A stretch of DNA of 64,000 nucleotides from Bacillus zhangzhouensis (GTDB lineage Bacteria > Bacillota > Bacilli > Bacillales > Bacillaceae), in the NCBI GenBank assembly GCA_025809375.1, contig CP099514.1, forward strand, positions 1,426,001 through 1,490,000, in the 5' to 3' direction. This document shows positions 40,451 to 49,903 of the stretch, in pieces; position 1 is the stretch's first letter; each line of letters opens with the position of its first letter. The notes below the pieces were generated by a model, which was not told where the DNA came from, did no database searches, and worked only from the letters and a program-made list of their open reading frames with translations. A program made the translations under genes and the position numbers.

Positions 40451-42820
40451 ATGGCTAAAAAGAGAAAACGAAAAACGAGAAAAAAACAAAATAAACAGCT
40501 AAAACTGAAATATGAATTAAATGGGTTAGTCTGTATTGCCATAGCGATCATTGCCATTTTACAGCTGGGCGTTGTTGGACAAACCTTTGTACATCTATTC
40601 CGATTCTTTGCAGGTGAATGGTTCATTCTCTGCCTTATCGGATTATTTCTTTTTGGTGTGACGATTTTTTGGAAAAAACAAATCCCAGATATTTTGACAA
40701 GAAGAAAAGCAGGTCTTTACTGCATCATTGCGAGTATCTTGCTTTTGTCACATGTGAAGCTCTTTCAGCATCTTTCATCCGCTGGTGTTATTGGCTCTCA
40801 AAGTGTAATTAGAAATACTTTTGAGCTTTTCTTGATGGATATGAAAGGTGAAACAGGTTCGCCTGATTTAGGGGGCGGCATGATTGGTGCCGTATTGTTT
40901 GCTGCTTCTTATTTCTTATTTGCGCAAGCAGGCTCGCAAATCATGGCGATTGTTCTGATGCTGATTGGAATTGTTCTGATAACAAATCGATCCCTTCAGG
41001 AAATGGTGAAAAAAGTGACGATTCCTCTATCACAATTTATGGTGAAGCAGTGGAAAGCGTTTGTTCAAGATATGAAAGGAATCAGGCAGGCGAAAAAGAG
41101 CGCACCCTCTCAGAAAACAGGTGAAAAGAAAAAACGTTCACGCATTCAAGAAGATGGGGATGATTTGATTGTAATCGAACAGGAAATGCCGTCTTCTGAT
41201 AATAGCCAGCCGATTATTTCAAGCTTTGCAGACAGAGATGACATTCTCACCCCGCCGGTTCAAAAAAAGCAGGCGGCAAAAGAGACAGAGCCTATTCAGG
41301 AGTCTGTGCAAAGTGCACTAGTTCAATCAGATACAGCCGATGAACCAAAAGAGGCGCCGCCGATGACATTTACTGAACTTGAAAACAAAGATTACGAATT
41401 GCCGTCACTTGATATTTTGGCAGATCCCCAGCATTCAGGTCAGCAAACAGATAAGAAAAATATATATGAAAATGCAAGAAAGCTTGAAAAAACATTTCAA
41501 AGCTTTGGTGTGAAAGCAAAAGTCACACAGGTTCATTTAGGTCCAGCTGTGACCAAATATGAAGTATATCCAGATGTCGGTGTGAAGGTCAGCAAAATCG
41601 TCAATCTAAGTGATGATTTAGCTCTCGCCCTTGCAGCAAAGGACATTCGAATTGAGGCGCCGATTCCTGGTAAATCAGCCATCGGCATTGAAGTTCCGAA
41701 TGCAGAAATCGCCATGGTTTCATTAAAAGAAGTATTAGAATCGAAGCAAAATGACCGTCCAAATGCTAAGCTCCTTATTGGACTAGGCCGCAATATCTCG
41801 GGTGAAGCTGTGCTTGCTGAAATGAACAAAATGCCGCATTTGCTCGTAGCAGGTTCGACTGGAAGCGGAAAAAGTGTGTGTATCAATGGCATTATCACAA
41901 GTATTCTTATGAGAGCGAAGCCCCATGAAGTGAAAATGATGATGATTGATCCGAAAATGGTTGAATTAAATGTGTATAACGGCATTCCGCATCTATTGGC
42001 TCCTGTCGTAACAGACCCTAAGAAAGCCTCGCAGGCACTGAAAAAAGTAGTCAGCGAAATGGAACGCCGCTATGAATTGTTTTCGCATACGGGGACAAGA
42101 AATATTGAAGGATATAATGATTACATTAAACGAATGAATCAAACAGAAGATGCGAAACAGCCAGAGCTTCCTTATATTGTCGTCATTGTAGACGAGCTTG
42201 CAGATTTAATGATGGTGGCTTCCTCTGATGTAGAAGATTCCATTACAAGACTTTCTCAAATGGCCCGTGCTGCGGGGATTCATTTGATTATCGCCACACA
42301 AAGACCTTCTGTCGATGTCATTACAGGTGTCATTAAAGCCAACATCCCGTCCCGCATTGCCTTTAGTGTATCCTCACAAACAGATTCAAGGACGATCCTT
42401 GATATGGGGGGGGCAGAAAAGCTGCTGGGCAGAGGAGACATGCTGTTTTTACCTGTAGGTGCAAACAAACCGGTTCGTGTGCAAGGCGCCTTTTTATCAG
42501 ATGAAGAAGTGGAACATGTTGTTGATCATGTGATCACACAGCAAAAAGCACAATACCAAGAGGAAATGATTCCAAGCGAAGAAACGCAGGAACAGCTTGC
42601 GGCTGTGGAAGATGATTTATATGATGAAGCAGTTGAATTGATTATCGGCATGCAGACGGCTTCTGTTTCTATGCTGCAAAGAAGATTCCGCATCGGCTAC
42701 ACCCGGGCGGCACGTCTCATTGACGCAATGGAAGAGCGGGGTGTGGTAGGACCATATGAAGGAAGTAAACCGAGAGAAGTTCTTCTCTCAAAAGAACAAT
42801 ATGACGAGCTCTCTTCATAA
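40451..42820 (+). CDS. spoIIIE: DNA translocase SpoIIIE (FtsK/SpoIIIE family)
   Basis: Septal ATP-driven motor that pumps the chromosome into the forespore and clears trapped DNA in dividing cells. ATG 40451 ([16 protein letters not shown]) follows AAGGTGATGAGT and gives 789 residues. Four membrane helices lie in about 20-180. A Pro/Gln-rich linker follows to about 320, then the motor: Walker [12 protein letters not shown] near 466-476 and Walker [14 protein letters not shown]. The C-terminal gamma winged helix ([31 protein letters not shown]) recognises SRS sequences. The stop lies inside a terminator stem. Confidence 0.98.
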   Translation: MAKKRKRKTRKKQNKQLKLKYELNGLVCIAIAIIAILQLGVVGQTFVHLFRFFAGEWFILCLIGLFLFGVTIFWKKQIPDILTRRKAGLYCIIASILLLSHVKLFQHLSSAGVIGSQSVIRNTFELFLMDMKGETGSPDLGGGMIGAVLFAASYFLFAQAGSQIMAIVLMLIGIVLITNRSLQEMVKKVTIPLSQFMVKQWKAFVQDMKGIRQAKKSAPSQKTGEKKKRSRIQEDGDDLIVIEQEMPSSDNSQPIISSFADRDDILTPPVQKKQAAKETEPIQESVQSALVQSDTADEPKEAPPMTFTELENKDYELPSLDILADPQHSGQQTDKKNIYENARKLEKTFQSFGVKAKVTQVHLGPAVTKYEVYPDVGVKVSKIVNLSDDLALALAAKDIRIEAPIPGKSAIGIEVPNAEIAMVSLKEVLESKQNDRPNAKLLIGLGRNISGEAVLAEMNKMPHLLVAGSTGSGKSVCINGIITSILMRAKPHEVKMMMIDPKMVELNVYNGIPHLLAPVVTDPKKASQALKKVVSEMERRYELFSHTGTRNIEGYNDYIKRMNQTEDAKQPELPYIVVIVDELADLMMVASSDVEDSITRLSQMARAAGIHLIIATQRPSVDVITGVIKANIPSRIAFSVSSQTDSRTILDMGGAEKLLGRGDMLFLPVGANKPVRVQGAFLSDEEVEHVVDHVITQQKAQYQEEMIPSEETQEQLAAVEDDLYDEAVELIIGMQTASVSMLQRRFRIGYTRAARLIDAMEERGVVGPYEGSKPREVLLSKEQYDELSS

Positions 42821-42838
42821 GTTGAAGAGAGCTTTCCT
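42808..42838 (+). terminator. terminator overlapping the spoIIIE stop
   Basis: AGCTCTCTTCA (42808-42818) pairs with TGAAGAGAGCT (42824-42834). The TAA at 42818-42820 starts the loop, so the last codons form the 5' arm. T run is short. Confidence 0.7.
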
Positions 42839-42984
42839 GAAAAATAGTAAACGATAGTATGATTATGTGAACTGAATGTCAGACTATTTATTTATTTGCA
42901 AAAACATGATATAGTTATGTTCAACTTATCTCGGAATAGAGATTTCTCATCTTATCATTTGCATTGATTAGACGGAGGGAAAAC

Positions 42985-43710
42985 ATGTCGACCAAAACAG
43001 ACAATCGCCATTTATATTTGAAAGTGATTGACCGTATTAAAGAAGATATTCAAACAGGTGTATATGCCGAAAAAGAAAAGCTGCCTTCTGAGTTTGAGCT
43101 CTCAAAGCTGTTAGGTGTGAGCAGAGCGACACTGCGTGAAGCCCTTCGTATATTGGAAGAAGAGAAGTATTTAATTAGAAGGCATGGGGTCGGAACTTTC
43201 GTCAACTCAAGACCACTTTTTTCGACTGGCATAGAACAGCTGACAAGTGTCACGAAAATGATTGAGCAGGTCAATATGACGCCTGGTACCATCTTTTTAT
43301 CCTCGCAAGAAGGGGAGCCAACAGAGAATGATGTCATTCGTTTTCAGTGTGATGAATCTGATGGGATTTTTTCGATGGAACGCGTTCGAACGGCAGATGG
43401 ACAGCCAGTTGTTTATTGTTTAGATAAAATTCCGGTTAAACACCTTCCCGATTCTTTTACACATGAAGAAGAGTCTCTTTTTGAGCTGTTTGGAAGAGAA
43501 CCGCACAGCGGAATTAAATATGCAGTTGCAGACATTGAACCAATCGGCTACCATGATCAGGTCTCACCGATTCTAGATTGTGACCCTGAAACGGCGTTAT
43601 TATTACTGAAACAAATGCACTATGATCAGGATGATCAGCCGGTCTTATACTCCCTCAATTATTTTCGAGCGGATAAATTTAGCTTTCATGTCATACGTAA
43701 ACGATTTTAG
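42985..43710 (+). CDS. ymfC: GntR-family transcriptional regulator YmfC
   Basis: GntR/HutC-type regulator. ATG 42985 follows GACGGAGGGAAAAC and gives 241 residues. N-terminal winged helix ([45 protein letters not shown]...GTFVNS, about 8-75), then a UTRA ligand-binding domain (about 95-240; [50 protein letters not shown]). Effector unknown. It directly precedes the exporter ymfD, which it may regulate. Confidence 0.93.
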   Translation: MSTKTDNRHLYLKVIDRIKEDIQTGVYAEKEKLPSEFELSKLLGVSRATLREALRILEEEKYLIRRHGVGTFVNSRPLFSTGIEQLTSVTKMIEQVNMTPGTIFLSSQEGEPTENDVIRFQCDESDGIFSMERVRTADGQPVVYCLDKIPVKHLPDSFTHEEESLFELFGREPHSGIKYAVADIEPIGYHDQVSPILDCDPETALLLLKQMHYDQDDQPVLYSLNYFRADKFSFHVIRKRF

Positions 43711-43711
43711 C

Positions 43712-43746
43712 AAGCAGTCGCTTTCATAAGCAGCTGCTTTTTGTTT
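43712..43746 (+). terminator. terminator after ymfC
   Basis: AAGCAG (43712-43717) pairs with CTGCTT (43734-43739) followed by TTTGTTT. Confidence 0.6.
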
Positions 43747-43809
43747 GCCCATACATAATCCTCGTTAAATTTGCCACACTAATATGTAACAGTATATAGA
43801 ATTGGGTGA

Positions 43810-45042
43810 ATGATGTTGGGCGAGAAAACAGTCAGTAAAAAGAATATTATTGCATTATCATCAGTGCCTCTAATCATGACACTAGGGAACTCGATGTTAA
43901 TACCAGTATTGCCAGAGATAGAAAAGAAACTCTCGATCACTTCCTTTCAAGTCTCTCTCATTATTACGGTATATTCGGTTGTAGCAATCTTATGTATTCC
44001 AATTGCCGGTTACTTATCAGACCGGATTGGGCGGAAAAAGGTACTGCTGCCGTGTCTTTTAATCGCCGGACTTGGAGGGGCTGTGGCAGCAGTCGCCTCA
44101 ACGATCATGAAAGAACCTTATATGTGGATTCTGTTTGGCAGAGTCCTTCAAGGTATTGGTTCAGCTGGAGCCGCACCTGTTGTTATGCCGTTTATAGGAG
44201 ATTTGTTTCATGATGATGAAGAGGTAAGTGCAGGACTTGGCGCCATTGAAACCTCTAACACAGCGGGAAAGGTCCTAAGTCCTATTATTGGGGCACTTCT
44301 TGCTTCATGGTTTTGGTTTGTGCCGTTTTGGTTCATCCCGTTTTTTTCAATCATCAGCTTTCTCATGGTACTGTTGATGGTAGAGTCGGCAAAAAAAGAA
44401 GAGGACCCGCCTGCATTTAAAGAATTTTTAAAATCAACAAAGACCATTTTTAAGCATGAGGGACGCTGGCTTTATGCCATTTTTGCTATTGGCGGTTTTA
44501 TTATGTTTCTTCTTTTTGGTGTGCTTTTTTACTTATCTGATAACCTAGAGGCGGCTTATCAAATAAAGGGTATCAAAAAAGGATTCCTACTGAGTATCCC
44601 GCTCCTTTTTCTATCAATCAGTTCCTACATTGCTGGAAAAACGATTGGAAAAGAAAAAGGGAAAATGAGAATCTTTTTAATCGCAGGTATGGCTTTGTTA
44701 TCACTTTCTTATATTTTTTTATGGTGGAATCACAGCTTTTACGTATTGTTTATCTGTTTAAGTATTGGCGGTGTTGGCATCGGAATTGTGCTACCTGCAC
44801 TTGATGCGCTGATTACAGAAGGAATTGAAAAAGAACAGTGCGGTACCATTACATCATTTTATAGCAGTATGCGTTTTATCGGTGTTGCATTAGGACCTCC
44901 GATTTTTGCCTATCTTATGGATAAAGGGGACTCCACTGTTTTTATTCTCTCGACCATTTGCAGTCTCATTTCACTATGTTTGGTCCTCTTTTTCATCCAG
45001 CCAGATGAAAAGGATGAGAGCGAACAATTGAAAACAGTTTAA
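43810..45042 (+). CDS. ymfD: MFS exporter YmfD (bacillibactin exporter family)
   Basis: Twelve-helix major facilitator superfamily efflux transporter. The B. subtilis orthologue at this locus exports the siderophore bacillibactin. The 410-residue product has MFS motif A-like GYLSDRIGRKKVLL after helix 2 (about 70), GRVLQGIGSAGAAPVVMPFIGD, and GVGIGIVLPALDALITEGIE in the C-half. Start is uncertain within a few codons: ATG 43810, ATG 43813 and TTG 43816 are consecutive after GGGTGA, and the last has the best spacing. Substrate is inferred from locus and similarity. Confidence 0.88.
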   Translation: MMLGEKTVSKKNIIALSSVPLIMTLGNSMLIPVLPEIEKKLSITSFQVSLIITVYSVVAILCIPIAGYLSDRIGRKKVLLPCLLIAGLGGAVAAVASTIMKEPYMWILFGRVLQGIGSAGAAPVVMPFIGDLFHDDEEVSAGLGAIETSNTAGKVLSPIIGALLASWFWFVPFWFIPFFSIISFLMVLLMVESAKKEEDPPAFKEFLKSTKTIFKHEGRWLYAIFAIGGFIMFLLFGVLFYLSDNLEAAYQIKGIKKGFLLSIPLLFLSISSYIAGKTIGKEKGKMRIFLIAGMALLSLSYIFLWWNHSFYVLFICLSIGGVGIGIVLPALDALITEGIEKEQCGTITSFYSSMRFIGVALGPPIFAYLMDKGDSTVFILSTICSLISLCLVLFFIQPDEKDESEQLKTV

Positions 45043-45049
45043 AATATAG

Positions 45050-45082
45050 AAAAAAGATGGCATTTTGCCATCTTTTTTCTTT
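45050..45082 (+). terminator. terminator after ymfD
   Basis: AAAAAAGATGGCA (45050-45062) pairs perfectly with TGCCATCTTTTTT (45066-45078). Confidence 0.9.
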
Positions 45083-45089
45083 TTATAAA

Positions 45090-45119
45090 TTGACATGTAA
45101 AATTTTGATAGTTAAACTA
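45090..45119 (+). promoter_or_regulatory. promoter and MarR-type operator upstream of the first MMPL exporter
   Basis: TTGACA (45090-45095) and TAAACT (45113-45118), 17-bp spacer. The dyad TAGTT-A-AACTA (45109-45119) covers the -10. The same core occurs at the marR promoter (51296-51306), so the MarR protein probably represses both. Confidence 0.6.
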
Positions 45120-45360
45120 ATGTATGGTGATATCTTTTAAATTATTTTAAATTGGAGGTGTTCAAAAACATTCATTTTCTGTCTTTTCATTTCATTAGGC
45201 AGAAATTGAGCTCGTGTGCTGATGATGGAGATATGTTTCTTCAACACGAAAGGACAATTGAATAGGTCATCCTGCCATTTGAAGGAGACGCAGTCAGCAC
45301 TTCAGACACGCTCAAATTACAGCAAATTGATTGATGAACTAGAAGGAGCTTGAAGTAGCG
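45120..45360 (+). other. long leader of the first MMPL gene
   Basis: About 240 bp separate the promoter from the exporter start. It holds a strong orphan ribosome site TTGGAGGTG (45152-45160) that opens only a 35-codon frame from GTG 45158, and short frames near the end (for example EGDAVSTSDTLKLQQID). The second MMPL gene has a marR gene in the equivalent position, so this may be the scar of a lost regulator gene. No homology to the intact marR is obvious by eye. Confidence 0.35.
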
Positions 45361-48300
45361 ATGTTGCAAATAATTAAAGCAAGATGGATTGTATTAGTGG
45401 TGTGGATGATAACAGCTGTAATTCTGTTTATTACTGCGCCAGATTTAGAGGAATTAACAAGAGAAAAAGGGCAATTAAAGGTTCCGGAGGAGACACCAAC
45501 AGCTGAGGCACTTCACCTATTGGATAAGCTGTCACATACGAACGGGAAAAAAGATACAGGTGTGCTTGTATTCTCCGAACAACATCTGTTCCCTGAGAAA
45601 GAGCAGGAATTAAAAAAGGCTTTAGCTGCACTCATGACAAATGCCCCAGAACTCCACATTGACGGAATTACTTCGTATTTTCATGTAGATCCGGACATTC
45701 AAAAACAACTTTTATCAAAGGATAAAAGTACACTTCTTGTTCCATTCAAATTCGACCACTACGAAACAAAAGCTGTGAAGATCAAAGAACAAATTGAGGA
45801 AGTTTTAAAGCCCTATCATGTCTCATATGAAATAACGGGTCAAAAATTTGTGGATTCAGATGTCATACAAAGCTCTCAACAAGGTCTGAAGAAAACTGAA
45901 CTTATTACGATGATTTTTATTTTCTTTATTTTAATAATTGTTTTCAGATCAATATTGGCACCTGTAGTTCCGCTCATTACGATAGGCATTTCTTACGCAG
46001 TCAGCCGGTGTATTGTGGCTTTTCTCGTAGAATATACGCAATTTCCTCTATCTAATTTTACTCAGATTTTTATGGTAGCCATTATGTTCGGGATCGGAAC
46101 GGATTATTGCATCCTGCTGTTAAGCCGTTTTAAAGAGGAGATCAGTCAAGGCCGTGATGTCAAAGAATCAATTATCATCACGTATCGATGTGCAGGGAAA
46201 ACGGTATTTTTCAGCGGCTTAGCCGTGTTAGTCGGCTTCTCAAGTATTGGATTTGCAAAATTCCAATTGTATCAATCAGCCGTTAGTGTTGCCGTTGGAG
46301 TGCTCATTCTGCTGATTGCCCTTGTCACCATCGTTCCCTTTTTTATGTCTGTTTTCGGAAAATCTCTATTCTGGCCTTCTAAAAGAGAAAACATTCGGCA
46401 CCCGCAAAGTAAAGTGTGGGAATGGGCTGGGCATTTTTCATTTAAAAGACCGCTGATCAGCTTAGGTTTAGTCGCTCTTATTACGGTGCCCCCTATTCTG
46501 ATATACGACGGCACCCTATCTTATAACAGTTTAAATGAAATTGGGAATAAGTATGAGTCGGTGTCTGCAATTAATAAGATATCAGAGCAATTTGGCTTTG
46601 GTGAAGCGCTGCCACTGAATGTGCTGGTCGAAAATGATCATAAGCTAGATAATCAAGAAAAGATTGTCATGATTGAAAAACTGACTCGTAAATTAAATGA
46701 TATTGACGAAGTCAAAACAGTCCGCAGTGTCACGCGTCCTGTAGGGGAAGGGCTGAGCCAGCTTTATGTCACCTCTCAAGCGAAAGAGCTGGGAGGAGAA
46801 CTTGGCAAAGGACAGGAAGGAATTGGGAAAATCACTGATGGTTTGACCGAAACAAATCTTGCCCTTCTCAAACAAAAACCAAAAATTGAAGAATCCGCTC
46901 AAGGCATTGACCAGCTGATTGATGGAACAAAAGCAATCAAAAGCGGTATCGGAGAAGTCAGGGAATCTCTTATCTCTTTAGAAGATGGGGTGAGGCGCAG
47001 TAAAGATGGTGTCGGCACGATTCGAAGTAAAATTAAAGAAGCGAAAAAAGAATTAGAACAAGAATATCGCAGCAGCGAAACGATGATTCAAGAGCTTGAG
47101 CGAGTGGTGAATACACTGGAACGCCATGCGAAATCGAATCAGCAGCTGATGACAACCATTAAGAAAGTAAAGGCATCCTATGAAAATCTATCATTTGAAG
47201 CACTAGAAAATCGTCTTCCAGAAATAAAAGACATGGATGAATATAAACAAATCAAGAAAGTATTCAAAGAAACAAAAGGAATGCTTGATCAAGCAGGGGA
47301 TCAAATGAGTGTATATGAAGAGGAAGCCTCTCATTTTAAACAAAAGATCAAGCAAGCAGATCAAGTGATTCAAACCTTATCAAGCAAGCAGAAAGAAGTA
47401 AAACGCCAAGTGAAAGCGCTCATGGATGGCCTTGATCAAATTTATGACGGTCTTGACCGAACAAATGAGGGCCAAAAACAATTGATTAAAGAAATGCCTA
47501 AAATTGAAGTTGGTGCAGATCAGCTGACAGACGGCCAAAAAGCCATCAAAAAAGGATTTAGCCAGCTTTCATCAAAACTGACATTATTAACAGATGGATT
47601 AGATGAAAGTATTGGAGGGCTTGAACAGGTCAAAAGCGGCTTTACCGAAGCTGACGGCTACTTAAAACAGCTTCAGCAAGCGCCAGATAAAGAAATAACG
47701 GGCTGGTTTATTCCAGAAGAAGTACTGAAACGCCAAAAATTTAAGCAAATCTTTCATACGTATATGTCTCCGGATCGTACATTAACGACCTTTGAAGTCA
47801 TCTTAAATGTAAATCCATACAGCAATGAAGCAATGAAAGGTGTCGCCAAAATTGAGGAAACCCTTGATCAATATTTACCTGTAAGTGGACTCAAAAATGT
47901 CAAATATGGTATATCTGGTATCTCAAGCTTAAATGTGGATTTAAAAAAAACGTCTGACGGTGACTTTATTCGAACAGTTATTTTCATGTTAATTGGTATT
48001 TTTATTATTTTAATTATTTTATTACGGTCAATCGTCATGCCGATATACTTAACACTTTCACTGATTTTAACGTATTTTACATCTATCGGGTTAACAGAAT
48101 GGATTTTTCAAACATTTTTTGGCTACGATGGTGTCGGCTGGGCAGTCCCATTTTTCAGCTTTGTTATTCTTGTGACGCTTGGAATCGATTATTCCATCTT
48201 CCTCATGGATCGTTTTAATGAATGGAAGGGAGAGCATGTACAAGCATCCATGATATCAGCGATGAGAAATATGGGTTCTGTTATTATTTCTGCAGTGGCC

Positions 48301-48477
48301 ATTTTAGCGGGTACGTTCGCCGCTATGCTACCATCGGGAGTATTATCACTTGTTGAAATTGCAACGGTCGTACTCATTGGACTTTTATTATATGCTTTTG
48401 TTGTATTGCCGCTCTTTATTCCGGTCATGGTTCATATTTTCGATAAATGGAATTGGTGGCCGTTTAGAATGAAATAA
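45361..48477 (+). CDS. RND/MMPL-family membrane exporter, YdgH type (copy 1)
   Basis: Large membrane transporter of the MMPL family (substrate unknown; family members export lipids or drugs). The 1038-residue product has one N-terminal helix (about 8-26), an extracytoplasmic domain, and an RND helix bundle about 180-345 with the proton-relay-type GIGTDYCILLLSRFKEE motif. A long extracytoplasmic segment (about 400-860) is rich in helical repeats of the form LxDGxxxxxxG. The second helix bundle (about 880-1030) contains LGIDYSIFLMDRF and GTFAAMLPSGVLSL. B. subtilis YdgH (885 residues) has the same plan with a shorter repeat region. Start ATG 45361 has AAGGAG 12 bases upstream. It is closely related to the copy at 51799. 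It separates ymfD from ymfF, which are neighbours in B. subtilis. Confidence 0.9.
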   Translation: MLQIIKARWIVLVVWMITAVILFITAPDLEELTREKGQLKVPEETPTAEALHLLDKLSHTNGKKDTGVLVFSEQHLFPEKEQELKKALAALMTNAPELHIDGITSYFHVDPDIQKQLLSKDKSTLLVPFKFDHYETKAVKIKEQIEEVLKPYHVSYEITGQKFVDSDVIQSSQQGLKKTELITMIFIFFILIIVFRSILAPVVPLITIGISYAVSRCIVAFLVEYTQFPLSNFTQIFMVAIMFGIGTDYCILLLSRFKEEISQGRDVKESIIITYRCAGKTVFFSGLAVLVGFSSIGFAKFQLYQSAVSVAVGVLILLIALVTIVPFFMSVFGKSLFWPSKRENIRHPQSKVWEWAGHFSFKRPLISLGLVALITVPPILIYDGTLSYNSLNEIGNKYESVSAINKISEQFGFGEALPLNVLVENDHKLDNQEKIVMIEKLTRKLNDIDEVKTVRSVTRPVGEGLSQLYVTSQAKELGGELGKGQEGIGKITDGLTETNLALLKQKPKIEESAQGIDQLIDGTKAIKSGIGEVRESLISLEDGVRRSKDGVGTIRSKIKEAKKELEQEYRSSETMIQELERVVNTLERHAKSNQQLMTTIKKVKASYENLSFEALENRLPEIKDMDEYKQIKKVFKETKGMLDQAGDQMSVYEEEASHFKQKIKQADQVIQTLSSKQKEVKRQVKALMDGLDQIYDGLDRTNEGQKQLIKEMPKIEVGADQLTDGQKAIKKGFSQLSSKLTLLTDGLDESIGGLEQVKSGFTEADGYLKQLQQAPDKEITGWFIPEEVLKRQKFKQIFHTYMSPDRTLTTFEVILNVNPYSNEAMKGVAKIEETLDQYLPVSGLKNVKYGISGISSLNVDLKKTSDGDFIRTVIFMLIGIFIILIILLRSIVMPIYLTLSLILTYFTSIGLTEWIFQTFFGYDGVGWAVPFFSFVILVTLGIDYSIFLMDRFNEWKGEHVQASMISAMRNMGSVIISAVAILAGTFAAMLPSGVLSLVEIATVVLIGLLLYAFVVLPLFIPVMVHIFDKWNWWPFRMK

Positions 48478-48482
48478 CAACT

Positions 48483-48517
48483 GGCGTCTCTGCTATAAGC
48501 AGAGGCGTTTTTATTTC
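48483..48517 (+). terminator. terminator after the first MMPL gene
   Basis: GGCGTCTCTGC (48483-48493) pairs with GCAGAGGCG (48499-48507) followed by TTTTTATTT. Confidence 0.85.
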
Positions 48518-48534
48518 CTATCCTTTCCTCTGAT

Positions 48535-48543
48535 TGATATAAT
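48535..48543 (+). promoter_or_regulatory. extended -10 promoter of ymfF
   Basis: TGATATAAT (48535-48543): perfect -10 with TGn extension, weak -35. About 80 bp before the ymfF start. Confidence 0.5.
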
Positions 48544-48622
48544 GTCTATTAAATGGCTGTTTCACGTATATATCAGCTATGTTCTAATACATAATAAATA
48601 GGATGAACAAAGGAGGTTTCTC

Positions 48623-49903
48623 ATGACGTACTTACAAGAGAAGACACTGGATACACCTGGTCTTCATACTCATATTGTCAAAACAGAAAAATTTAAAACC
48701 GTGACAATCCTTTTTAAAATGCTAGCACCGTTATCCAAAGATGATGTCACCATGCGTTCTCTTTTCCCGCATGTGCTGTTAAGAGGAACAGAAAAGATGC
48801 CGAAAACAGGCGCATTGCGTGCCTATTTTGATGAGCTCTATGGAGCAACCGTTTCGGCAGACATGGCGAAAAAAGGTGAGAATCACATCATTACCTTCCG
48901 CTTGGAACTGGCGAATGAAAAATATTTAAAGGATCAAACCCCTTTACTAGAAAAAGGGATTTCCTTACTATCTGACCTATTATTCCACCCGCATGTTGAA
49001 GATGGGGTGTTTAGTCAATTATATGTAGATCAAGAAAAACGTACATTAAAACAGCGAATTCAGGCAGTCTATGATGACAAAATGCGTTATTCGAACTTAA
49101 GACTCGTGCAGGAAATGTGTAAAGGTGAACCATATGCACTGCACGTCAATGGTGAAATGGAAGACATCGAAGCAATCACTGCTCACTCGCTCTTTGAAGC
49201 TTATGAACATGCGCTTCAATCAAACCAGCTTGATCTTTATGTTGTGGGAGATGTTGAAGAACAAGACATCAGCCGAATGGTCTCCCAATACTTTAAAACA
49301 AGTGAAAGAGAACCAGTCAAACAACAGGCTGAATCAGCAAGACCTCAAAAAGAACCAAAAGAAGTCATTGATGAAGAGGATGTAAAACAAGGCAAGCTGA
49401 ATATTGGCTTTCGCACACATACAACGATTGCAGATAAAGATTATCCGGCGCTGCATTTGTTTAATGGCATATTCGGCGGTTTCTCCCATTCTAAGCTATT
49501 CGTCAATGTTCGTGAAAAAGCAAGTCTTGCGTACTACGCTGTGTCCAGACTTGAGAGCTTTAAAGGCTTGATGATGGTCATGTCAGGGATTGAAGTCGGC
49601 AACTACCAGCAGGCAGTAGACATCATCAAAAAACAATTTGAAGCGATGCAAAAAGGTGATTTTTCAGATGAAGCAATTGATCAAACAAAAGCCGTCGTCA
49701 AAAACCAGCTGCTTGAAACAATCGATACGTCTTATGGGACAGCAGAATATTTGTATCAGCATGCCGTTGTGCCGACTGGGGAAACCCTTGATTCCTTTTT
49801 AGAAGCATTAGACCGAGTGACAAAAGAGGACATCATCAAAGTGGGTCAGAAAATCGAATGGGATACGACCTATTTTCTTAAAGGAACGGAGGGTGCTTCA
49901 TGA
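48623..49903 (+). CDS. ymfF: M16-family peptidase-like protein YmfF (non-catalytic partner)
   Basis: Pitrilysin-fold protein of 426 residues (MTYLQEKTLDTPGLHTHIVKTEKFKT). The zinc motif HxxEH is absent: the equivalent region reads LRGTEKMPKTGALRAYFDELYGATVS. It therefore looks like the inactive subunit of a two-component M16 protease, with YmfH supplying the active site. The second-half signature SHSKLFVNVREKASLAYYAVS is present. Start ATG 48623 follows AAAGGAGGTTTCTC. ATGA overlap with ymfH shows they are made together. Confidence 0.93.
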   Translation: MTYLQEKTLDTPGLHTHIVKTEKFKTVTILFKMLAPLSKDDVTMRSLFPHVLLRGTEKMPKTGALRAYFDELYGATVSADMAKKGENHIITFRLELANEKYLKDQTPLLEKGISLLSDLLFHPHVEDGVFSQLYVDQEKRTLKQRIQAVYDDKMRYSNLRLVQEMCKGEPYALHVNGEMEDIEAITAHSLFEAYEHALQSNQLDLYVVGDVEEQDISRMVSQYFKTSEREPVKQQAESARPQKEPKEVIDEEDVKQGKLNIGFRTHTTIADKDYPALHLFNGIFGGFSHSKLFVNVREKASLAYYAVSRLESFKGLMMVMSGIEVGNYQQAVDIIKKQFEAMQKGDFSDEAIDQTKAVVKNQLLETIDTSYGTAEYLYQHAVVPTGETLDSFLEALDRVTKEDIIKVGQKIEWDTTYFLKGTEGAS

